5,245 bases of DNA, from assembly GCA_030740295.1 (NCBI GenBank), contig JASLXP010000013.1, forward strand, positions 1 to 5,245, written 5' to 3'. Under the pieces are notes generated by a model. It made no database searches and was not told the origin of the DNA. It saw only the letters and a list, made by a program, of their open reading frames with translations. Positions 1 to 5,245 of this stretch are shown here, in pieces. A program made the translations under genes and the position numbers. This DNA comes from Planctomycetota bacterium. Lineage in GTDB: Bacteria; Planctomycetota; PUPC01; JACPCR01. Numbering within the stretch: the stretch's first letter is position 1; each line of letters starts with the position of its first letter.

Positions 1-1391
1 AGCAACTGCAGGTGCATCGTCTCTGGCCCGTGACGCCGCGAAGGCGGCTTACCGTCGATGAGCACTGTGTTGTGCTCGGAGCCGCACCACCCGCCGTAGT
101 ACCCGCTTTCTCGGCCGTGCATTCTGCCGTGGCTGTAGAGCACGAAGGCCAGCATGTCATCGTGCCCGTGCCACTCGCCCATGCTACCGGAATCGAAAAG
201 GCAGTACGTATCGTCTCGCTCCCAGCCGGTCCTCATGCAGAAGTAGCCCATGTAGGGATAGGCCGCGCTTGTCCATTCCGGGGGATGGCCCTCCCGCCCG
301 CCAGTGGAGACCCAGGCAATCTGGGGATCCTCCGGGAAACGTTCTTGTGCCCCGAGCAGCTCGCCAATGCGTTCCATCGTCGTCGCTCCGACGTTGCCAG
401 AGGTCACGTCGCCCAGAGGCGGAACCACGAAGTTGGGCATGGCGGTCAGGCCGTAGAACCGAATGGCCCGGCGGAGCTTCCAGAGGGTGTCCGGCGAAAG
501 CGGCAGCCCTGCAGAGATGCTGCGCTCCCAGTTCTCACCAAAGGTGTCGACAGTCTCCAGGTTCGTCCCGACCCAGTCGCAGAACATCAGAAAGTGGTTG
601 GCGACTTTGACTGTGAAGCCGTTGTAGCCAGATGAGTGCTCGACCTGCCCTCCGTCGGGATAGAAAATCGCGTCGAACTCGCTGGTAGAACGGATCATGG
701 CCTCTCTCCGCCACCAGTAGCTGTCGGTCAGTTCCGGCAGAAACACTCCGGCCTGTGCCAGGAGCAGGCAGTTGACGAATACGCAGTTCCGTCCCGTCGG
801 ATGAAGCATGATGGACCGGACAAGCGCGATGACCAGCACGATCGCTTTGCGGAGGGTCTCGCCATCAAGGTGGTCATTCCGGAGCAGTAACTGCAACTGG
901 CTCAGGAAGCCATAGTGCTCCTTCACCCAGCCACAACAGTGCAACGGATTCCAGAAAGTGCCGAGGTCGACCGGCGCTCGGCGCGCATCGCCGTAGCTGG
1001 GCGGGAGACAGCGGTCATGTATCCAGTGGATGACGCCTTTCAACACTGCCCCATCTTCCACGTTACCGCGGGTGTGGTAACGCAAGACCAGGGCCGCGAT
1101 GTCGCTTCGAGCCACCACCAGCTCGCGACGTTCTGAATCGCCGCGGTCGAGCCATCGTTCGGGGAGAGAGGCCGCGAGTCTCTCTTCATCCTCAGATGAT
1201 TCGCGGGGCGGCCTATCGGTGTTGGTCCACAGCGGATTCCTTCGCTGCTTGAAGTGGCGGACCAGGGCCTCCAGGGCCTCGTCATAATGGCCTTCCTCTG
1301 CCAGTTTGAAGGTCTCGCGCAGATCCGGATTGTGCCAGTTGAGTCCCTCGTAGGCGAAGAACTGCTCAGTGGTGATGTAAAGGCTGTTCAT
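1..1391 (-). CDS. Heparinase II/III-like polysaccharide lyase, 3' end beyond the window
   Basis: The frame is open without a stop from the ATG at 1391 to the window edge, giving 463 codons; family members are usually roughly 600-750 residues, so the C-terminal part is missing. The family cleaves uronic-acid-containing polysaccharides by beta-elimination. The N-terminal part (about residues 1-340, with YEGLNWHNP at 14-22, HCCGWVKEHYG near 151 and FLPEL near 217) fits the helical toroid domain. The beta-sandwich part starts near residue 380 (YFCMRTGWERDD) and carries WHGHDD (His408, His410) and EHNTVLIDG (His440), typical of this family. DGGQVEHSSGY places Tyr256 as the likely catalytic tyrosine. 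The expected Asn-His pair reads Asn202-Cys203. The N-terminus (MNSLYITTEQFF) has no hydrophobic signal segment, so a cytoplasmic enzyme acting on oligosaccharides is likely. The start is chosen for its strong ribosome binding site. The family is clear; the substrate (alginate, heparin-like or other) cannot be told. Confidence 0.9.
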   Translation of the reverse strand, partial: MNSLYITTEQFFAYEGLNWHNPDLRETFKLAEEGHYDEALEALVRHFKQRRNPLWTNTDRPPRESSEDEERLAASLPERWLDRGDSERRELVVARSDIAALVLRYHTRGNVEDGAVLKGVIHWIHDRCLPPSYGDARRAPVDLGTFWNPLHCCGWVKEHYGFLSQLQLLLRNDHLDGETLRKAIVLVIALVRSIMLHPTGRNCVFVNCLLLAQAGVFLPELTDSYWWRREAMIRSTSEFDAIFYPDGGQVEHSSGYNGFTVKVANHFLMFCDWVGTNLETVDTFGENWERSISAGLPLSPDTLWKLRRAIRFYGLTAMPNFVVPPLGDVTSGNVGATTMERIGELLGAQERFPEDPQIAWVSTGGREGHPPEWTSAAYPYMGYFCMRTGWERDDTYCLFDSGSMGEWHGHDDMLAFVLYSHGRMHGRESGYYGGWCGSEHNTVLIDGKPPSRRHGPETMHLQL

Positions 1392-1401
1392 ATTTTCCCG
1401 T

Positions 1402-1408
1402 CCTCCTT
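1402..1408 (-). promoter_or_regulatory. Shine-Dalgarno sequence of the lyase gene
   Basis: On the minus strand this reads AAGGAGG, an almost perfect anti-16S complement, 10 bases before the ATG at 1391. It decides the start: another in-frame ATG at 1451, which directly follows a TGA stop and would add 20 residues, has no comparable site upstream. Confidence 0.8.
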
Positions 1409-1410
1409 CT

Positions 1411-1446
1411 TGCGATAGCTGGCCGGAGTCTGCCGAGGCTATCGCA
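1411..1446. promoter_or_regulatory. Perfect 9-bp inverted repeat next to the ribosome binding site
   Basis: TGCGATAGC (1411-1419) is repeated inverted as GCTATCGCA (1438-1446), with 18 bases between. In the lyase transcript the arms would form a stem whose 3' side ends two bases before the AAGGAGG site. The position suits either an operator for a dimeric repressor (arm centres 27 bases apart) or a leader hairpin that modulates ribosome access. The loop contains a minor CGG/CCG pairing. No known regulator site is recognised, so the role is inference; the repeat itself is directly visible. Confidence 0.55.
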
Positions 1447-1528
1447 TACATTCATGGTAAACAAGAACCGGGGGCAGGTGTCGCGCGAAATGAACACTAA
1501 GACAGCATCAGGTGGGAGTATTGAGTAG

Positions 1529-1556
1529 TAGGTCAAGACGGGAGAGCTTTTATGGA
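1529..1556 (+). repeat. Left terminal inverted repeat of the palindromic element
   Basis: It begins TAGGTCAAG and continues CGGG-N-G, then TTTTA-N-GGA. It matches the complement of 1782-1808 in 23 of 28 columns, including nine consecutive terminal bases. The outer flank (to 1528) shows no further clear similarity to the right flank, which supports a boundary here. Confidence 0.7.
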
Positions 1557-1581
1557 CTCAAGAAATGGGAGTCCTCTTTTT
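1554..1581 (+). terminator. Possible weak intrinsic terminator on the plus strand
   Basis: GGACTC (1554-1559) pairs with GAGTCC (1569-1574) across a 9-base loop and is followed by TCTTTTT (1575-1581). The stem is only 6 bp, and no plus-strand gene is seen upstream, so a real terminating role is doubtful. The hairpin comes largely from the 22 bases that are present only in the left arm of the palindromic element. Confidence 0.25.
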
Positions 1582-1583
1582 CA

Positions 1584-1776
1584 GGGGCGAAGCCCCGGTC
1601 GTTTGCCTAGCCCAGCCCAACGGACTGGGTTTAGAGAAGGATTGCCATTCAGGGGCAACGCCCCGGCCATTTGCAGCTGGTCAGTCGTACAGATTGTCGG
1701 GGCGTTGCCCCTTTGGTTGTCCTTCATATTCCCAGCCCGCCGGGCTGGGCTATGCAAACCGGCGGGGCTTTGCCCC
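1584..1776. repeat. Symmetric array of six short GC hairpins
   Basis: Four 13-base units of the form GGGGC-NNN-GCCCC lie at 1584-1596 (loop GAA), 1652-1664 (AAC), 1699-1711 (GTT) and 1764-1776 (TTT). Between the outer and inner unit of each arm lies a CCCAG hairpin: 1611-1629, with one internal mismatch, and 1731-1749, a perfect 8-bp stem CCCAGCCC-GCC-GGGCTGGG. The stems are kept while the loops differ, which suggests that pairing matters or that the units are copies of a palindromic repeat. None is followed by a T-tract on the minus strand, so they are not standard intrinsic terminators for the upstream gene, although a transcript crossing them would be highly folded. Confidence 0.75.
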
Positions 1777-1781
1777 TGAAA

Positions 1782-1808
1782 TCCGTAAAACACCCCCGCC
1801 TTGACCTA
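1782..1808 (-). repeat. Right terminal inverted repeat of the palindromic element
   Basis: Read on the minus strand it begins TAGGTCAAG at 1808 and continues GCGGG and TTTTACGGA, the partner of the left end at 1529. It is one base shorter than the left copy. Directly inside, TTTCAGGGGC (1781-1772) follows without the 22 extra bases seen at the same place in the left arm. Confidence 0.7.
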
Positions 1809-1909
1809 GCAGCCGTATTTCATATTTCGTTATGCCATCCTTCGTTCCTTCTTCCTTGTACGTCGCTCACTTCTTGAGAGTCTGCTTCTGTTATCGGCAC
1901 AGGCCGGCA

Positions 1910-4900
1910 CTACGGCGAAGAAGGCATCGCTTCGATTGGGATCAGCATGAATGCGTCCAACGCCATTCCGCCCTCCAGGTTGGACATGCGTATCACGTGC
2001 GGTCCAGCCGTCAGCTCGGCCCGAAGGGGTCGGCCGTCGTTGCCCTTCAGCGCTTGCCAGGCCCAGTTATCTGCGGTGGATGAGAACCCTCCGGTCTTGG
2101 GGAAGACGAGCCGTTTCCACTCCTCACCTGGGAACTTCCCATCGAGCTGACAGTCACGGACGGCACGGGGCGATCCGGACGCGTATTTCAGAACGATGCC
2201 ATAGGGGCCTGCCTTGGGAATCGTAAATCTCCATTCCAGCCAATGCCCGATGTCTTTGTGCCAATAGGTCAGCACGCTTCCGGACGCATTCACCCGCTTG
2301 GCGAACAGTTTTGAGACGCCTCCCCCTTCACCCGACTTCGACTCGGCCTCCACCCATACGGCGCCTTTCTTCAGCACGGTCCCAAGCCAGCCGGGCCGGA
2401 CATACAGCGACTGCTCAGTCGTCGCCCATTCACCCCGATCGCTGCCGACCTTCAGCCCGATGGCATAAGAGCCGGCTGCCGCGAAGGTGTGCGTCACGCG
2501 CGTGCCCTGGGCCGAGCCTCCGTCGCCGAAGGTCCACTGCCAGCGGTTGATCAGCCCGGCGTCGGCCTCCGACGTTGCGGCATCGAATGTGAATGTGGTC
2601 CCTTTGCCCTTTCCCGGCTCAGGGATGACTCGGAACGCTGCCCGCACCGGAGGCAACGCCGCTGTCATGGCAAAAGCGGCGGATGCCGGCGACAGGTTGC
2701 CCCAGGCGTCCACCGCGCGGACGCGGTAGTACACCTTCTGCCCGACCTTCAGACCGCAGTCGTAGAACCCGGTCCTGGCCGGGCTCCCCAGCAGGCTTTC
2801 GGGTTCTGCATCGAACGACTCGGCGTCCGCTCGGTACACGTTGTAGTGGGATACGCCCTGCGGTGCGGTCACGGGATCCCAGGCGAGTTTGACGCGCGGT
2901 GTCTTCGTCTCCATGAGTTCGGCATCTCTCGCGCCGAACGCTTCTGTCCGCAGGCCACGTGGCACGGCCGCCAGTTTCTCAGGCGCCTGCCCGCGTCCAC
3001 GGGGAATGAAATCCAGATCGTCGGTGACAAGGATGCTGTCCACCGCGATCCCGGCATCCGACGTTACCAGACTCAACTCGACAGGGCCGGCAGGTAATTC
3101 AATCGCTCCGGCATCCATCGCCACCCACCGCCATTGAGACCCATCGATCGGGATTCCTCCTGCCTTTTTCCGGTTGATCATCACCGCCAATTTTCCGCTG
3201 CCCGGCTGACCCGCCGAGGGCCATCCTCTCGTGTAGCTTGTGCGCTCCAGATCCGACATGCCGCGTACCCTTGCCATGATGTGCACGTTGCCCTTCTGTG
3301 GAATCGCCACTCGCAGTGCGACCGAACCGGTGAGCCCTTCCGCCAGCCTCTTCTTGTAGATCAGTTCCGGATCGGTGATCGCCACCGCATACGCTCCGCC
3401 GGCTCCCGCGGGGTCGAAGAAGGGCACCATCGGATTCGTAATCTTTCCAGCCTCTGCCTGGTAGAAATGCCGGAACCCCTTGCCGGCTCCCACTCTTGCT
3501 TCGTTCGAGAAGACCCGACTCTCCAGCCCGGAATGCTCCACCGATGTCAGCACATAGAACCCTTCACTGCCAGCCGGTAGCTCGTAGGACGTGCCTGTCA
3601 AAAGCCCCTCGGCCGCTCGCTCATATTTCTGTCCGCTCTCCTTCGAACGGTAGAGCCTGAATCCCTTGATTTCGGCGCCGTACCGAGGCTTCTTCCACAC
3701 CAGGGCGTTCCCCTTCCGCCGCAGGTTGACGGGTGGCCGCGGATAGCGGACCACCGCTACATACACGTCGCCCCATTTACGGTCGGGGTGATCTCCGGTG
3801 AGCATGGCGGAGAAGAAGGACACCTTGGTGAAGTCGGGGCTGAACGTCGGCGCCGGTCTGAACATCGGCTTGTGGTATGCCTTCTTGTTCCACCGGGTTT
3901 TGTAGCGCATCGTATAGTCGTGGAAGTTGGTCAGGGCAATGGTCCACATGGTCGTGTGCTCGAGGTCCAGCATAACAAGCGGGGACGCCGGCTCCGCGTG
4001 GCTCGCCACGACCGCGAAATCCCGGTCCCTTCGGAACTCATGCGGCCAGGTGACGCGGTCGAATCTGGGAAACGTGCCTACGAAACGGACCTCCCCGCTG
4101 TAGGCGCAGTTGACGCTGACCGTGTTGCCACCGGCAAAGCTGCTATGCATGCCCACAGAGCTCATGTGGACCAGTGTGCCGTCTTCGAGGATCAGGATCG
4201 CGTTGTCGCCCGACCACGGAAATCCTGCAGCAAAATCCCACCACTTTGCTGAAGGCAGTTTCGTCATGCCGGTCTGACTCGTGACGAATTCCGTCACTGT
4301 TGCTTTCGGATGGGACACCACGCGCTGCGGTCCGCGCATGCCGCCGTCCGTCATGGAAAGAGCCCAGACCTGATAAGGATTGGTCGGGTGGTTGGGAAGG
4401 TTGTTCCGGTTGAGCTCAAAGAGGAAGTAACGCTTGGCGTCGCGATCCACCGCATCTCTCCAGTTGCCCCCGCTCTTCCCACCGACACTCGACATGTCTG
4501 GATGGAACGTGTCCTGTTCCGGCCGCTTGGAGATGCTCCGCACCTTGAATGTTCGGACCGCCTTTCCTTCGATGCTGGACAGGCCCACGGTCTTCTCGTC
4601 TTGCGAAGCCCACACAAGCGTTTCATGGGTGATCGCCCCGATCCGCGGCCCCCTGCCGCCGTAACTCGCCATCCCCGGATAGTGGATGACCCTCCATCCG
4701 GGACGGGAAGGAAGGTCGAGTCGATGGCTCTCACTGGTCACTACATTATGAAGGTGGACCTCCTTGTCGCTCCGTGAAGTGATGACCCAATCCGCGGGGT
4801 CGGAGCCTTCGGGCAGGCGTTTCTGCATCCATGGGAACAACCACACGAGTCCTCCCAACTTACGATTCACGTAGCGCGCCCCCCCGTCGGTCCGCAGCAG

Positions 4901-5245
4901 ACCCCGCGGCGCCCTTCTTGAGCCGATATGCAGGTACTTGCCGTCATGGCTGAAATCGGGGTGACCGACATAGGAGTGGTCCACTTTCCCTTCCTGGGTC
5001 ATGAGCCAAAGTTCGGTTCCGATGAATGCGTCTTGAAACACGACCTTCCCAGGACGGCTCCAAGCTGGAGATTCGTTGATCAGCTTCATCCGATGCAGAC
5101 GATCCGCAGGCAAGGTCTCCACCCACCGGTCACGCAGCGCGGTGTCACCCAGACGGACCAGATCCACCCGCTTGACGATGAGCCTGGCCGGCAGTCGCGA
5201 CGCGTTTCCTGACGCAGGACGCGCCAGATACCGGAATCCAATCTG
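1910..5245 (-). CDS. Large multi-module glycan-binding protein with beta-propeller, FnIII, PKD and CBM-like domains; 5' end beyond the window
   Basis: The frame is open from the window edge to the TAG at 1910-1912, giving 1111 visible residues. The GTG at 5167 is probably only an internal valine, because the frame stays open for 26 codons before it. Visible residues about 50-500 look like a TolB/WD40-type beta-propeller: HPDFSHDGKY near 95 and PTFSPDFTKV near 466 resemble PD40 blades. Then come a fibronectin type III domain (about 503-584), a carbohydrate-binding-type beta-sandwich (about 593-746, from FYQAEAG to AVDSILVTDD), a second FnIII (about 760-862, HYNVYRA, YYRVRAVDAWGN), a PKD domain (about 866-950, WTFGDG, THTFAAAGSY) and a C-terminal CBM6/35-like beta-sandwich (about 959-1104, VWVEAES to ALDAFMLIP). 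FnIII, PKD and CBM-like modules imply export and glycan binding; the signal peptide would lie outside the window. No catalytic motif is recognised. The next gene downstream is a heparinase-like lyase in the same orientation, which suggests polysaccharide use. The substrate is unknown. Confidence 0.9.
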   Translation of the reverse strand, partial: QIGFRYLARPASGNASRLPARLIVKRVDLVRLGDTALRDRWVETLPADRLHRMKLINESPAWSRPGKVVFQDAFIGTELWLMTQEGKVDHSYVGHPDFSHDGKYLHIGSRRAPRGLLRTDGGARYVNRKLGGLVWLFPWMQKRLPEGSDPADWVITSRSDKEVHLHNVVTSESHRLDLPSRPGWRVIHYPGMASYGGRGPRIGAITHETLVWASQDEKTVGLSSIEGKAVRTFKVRSISKRPEQDTFHPDMSSVGGKSGGNWRDAVDRDAKRYFLFELNRNNLPNHPTNPYQVWALSMTDGGMRGPQRVVSHPKATVTEFVTSQTGMTKLPSAKWWDFAAGFPWSGDNAILILEDGTLVHMSSVGMHSSFAGGNTVSVNCAYSGEVRFVGTFPRFDRVTWPHEFRRDRDFAVVASHAEPASPLVMLDLEHTTMWTIALTNFHDYTMRYKTRWNKKAYHKPMFRPAPTFSPDFTKVSFFSAMLTGDHPDRKWGDVYVAVVRYPRPPVNLRRKGNALVWKKPRYGAEIKGFRLYRSKESGQKYERAAEGLLTGTSYELPAGSEGFYVLTSVEHSGLESRVFSNEARVGAGKGFRHFYQAEAGKITNPMVPFFDPAGAGGAYAVAITDPELIYKKRLAEGLTGSVALRVAIPQKGNVHIMARVRGMSDLERTSYTRGWPSAGQPGSGKLAVMINRKKAGGIPIDGSQWRWVAMDAGAIELPAGPVELSLVTSDAGIAVDSILVTDDLDFIPRGRGQAPEKLAAVPRGLRTEAFGARDAELMETKTPRVKLAWDPVTAPQGVSHYNVYRADAESFDAEPESLLGSPARTGFYDCGLKVGQKVYYRVRAVDAWGNLSPASAAFAMTAALPPVRAAFRVIPEPGKGKGTTFTFDAATSEADAGLINRWQWTFGDGGSAQGTRVTHTFAAAGSYAIGLKVGSDRGEWATTEQSLYVRPGWLGTVLKKGAVWVEAESKSGEGGGVSKLFAKRVNASGSVLTYWHKDIGHWLEWRFTIPKAGPYGIVLKYASGSPRAVRDCQLDGKFPGEEWKRLVFPKTGGFSSTADNWAWQALKGNDGRPLRAELTAGPHVIRMSNLEGGMALDAFMLIPIEAMPSSP

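Larger units (their letters stand above)
1529..1808. repeat. 280-bp palindromic element, MITE-like or REP-cluster-like
   Basis: The two halves are imperfect inverted copies of each other. The outer ends read TAGGTCAAG (1529-1537) and CTTGACCTA (1800-1808), a perfect 9-bp terminal match. Similarity continues inward: 23 of 28 aligned columns are identical between 1529-1556 and the complement of 1782-1808. Further in, both arms carry TTTCAGGGGC, then a GGGGC hairpin, then TTTGC-N-TAGCCCAGCCC, then a second GGGGC hairpin, placed symmetrically about position 1680. The element codes for no transposase. Ends of the form TA-GGTCAAG...CTTGACC-TA would fit a short element that targets TA, as IS630/mariner-type MITEs do, but TA belongs to the palindrome itself, so a target duplication cannot be proved. 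A cluster of REP-type palindromes is the main alternative. The palindrome is certain; mobility is inference. Confidence 0.75.
1392..1909. other. Intergenic region between the two minus-strand genes
   Basis: This 518-base gap has no credible gene. It holds the 280-base palindromic element (1529-1808) and the lyase leader signals (1402-1446). The 101 bases from 1809 to 1909, just after the stop codon of the large protein gene, show no clear hairpin followed by a T-tract in the direction of transcription, so no intrinsic terminator is called there. The 82 bases from 1447 to 1528 show no convincing sigma-70 promoter: TTGTTT and TTGACC hexamers occur on the minus strand but neither has a good -10 partner at 16-18 bases. 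Confidence 0.7.

Noticed and set aside
12..1136. Plus-strand open frames at 12-635, 636-890 and 915-1136
   Set aside because: They lie in the codon-aligned antisense frame of the lyase gene, are split by stops, resemble no known family, and the minus strand carries clear heparinase motifs through the same bases.
1449..1451. Alternative in-frame ATG for the lyase at 1451
   Set aside because: It has no ribosome binding site, would add 20 residues without a recognisable signal or domain, and the ATG at 1391 has AAGGAGG at a workable spacing.
1532..1538. TTGACC on the minus strand at the element edge as a -35 box for the lyase
   Set aside because: No acceptable -10 hexamer lies 16-18 bases downstream, and the hexamer is explained as part of the terminal inverted repeat.
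1584..1776. CRISPR array suggested by the recurring GGGGC-NNN-GCCCC units
   Set aside because: The repeats are only 13 bases, the spacing is uneven, and the order is mirror-symmetric instead of head-to-tail, so it is not a CRISPR array.
1552..1877. Short open frames across the palindromic element on both strands (68-79 residues)
   Set aside because: Their peptides repeat on both strands because the DNA is self-inverted, as in the recurring GALPL and PARRAG segments. They are translations of a repeat, not conserved proteins.
2489..4777. Plus-strand open frames at 2489-3097, 3134-3580, 3788-4252 and 4310-4777
   Set aside because: All share the codon-aligned antisense register of the large minus-strand gene. 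In GC-rich DNA this register often stays open. Their translations are rich in Arg, Pro and His without domain motifs.
5165..5167. GTG at 5167 as the start of the large protein
   Set aside because: The frame remains open upstream to the window edge, and the protein would lack a signal peptide expected for its exported-type domains. It reads best as an internal valine.

Overview
The window holds two incomplete protein genes, both on the minus strand, separated by a 518-base intergenic region that contains a conspicuous palindromic element. Base composition is GC-rich in the genes. The large multi-module surface-type protein, the polysaccharide-lyase-like partner and the GGGGC/GCCCC palindromes would suit an uncultured carbohydrate-degrading bacterium, possibly of the Planctomycetota/Verrucomicrobiota/Lentisphaerota group. 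That placement is inference from gene content and style; the window has no taxonomic marker.

Region 1 (5245 down to 1910, minus): the C-terminal 1111 residues of a very large protein whose start lies beyond the right edge. Its visible order is a short tail of an upstream domain, a TolB/WD40-like beta-propeller-type region, a fibronectin type III domain, a carbohydrate-binding-type beta-sandwich, a second fibronectin type III domain, a PKD domain and a C-terminal carbohydrate-binding-type beta-sandwich. It looks extracellular or surface-attached and glycan-binding.

Region 2 (1909 to 1392): an intergenic region. Most of it is one 280-base imperfect palindrome (1529-1808) with matching ends, four GGGGC-NNN-GCCCC hairpins and two CCCAG-type hairpins arranged symmetrically about position 1680. 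It looks like a small non-autonomous mobile element. Closer to the next gene are a perfect 9-bp inverted repeat (1411-1446) and a strong Shine-Dalgarno sequence (1402-1408).

Region 3 (1391 down to 1, minus): the first 463 codons of a heparinase II/III-like polysaccharide lyase, running off the left edge. It has no signal peptide, and the position expected to hold a catalytic histidine appears to be cysteine (Cys203).

If the genes work together, the large protein would bind or handle a uronic-acid-containing polysaccharide outside the cell and the lyase would cleave imported oligosaccharides inside. This rests on adjacency and shared orientation. The 518-base gap and the element between them argue against a simple tight operon.
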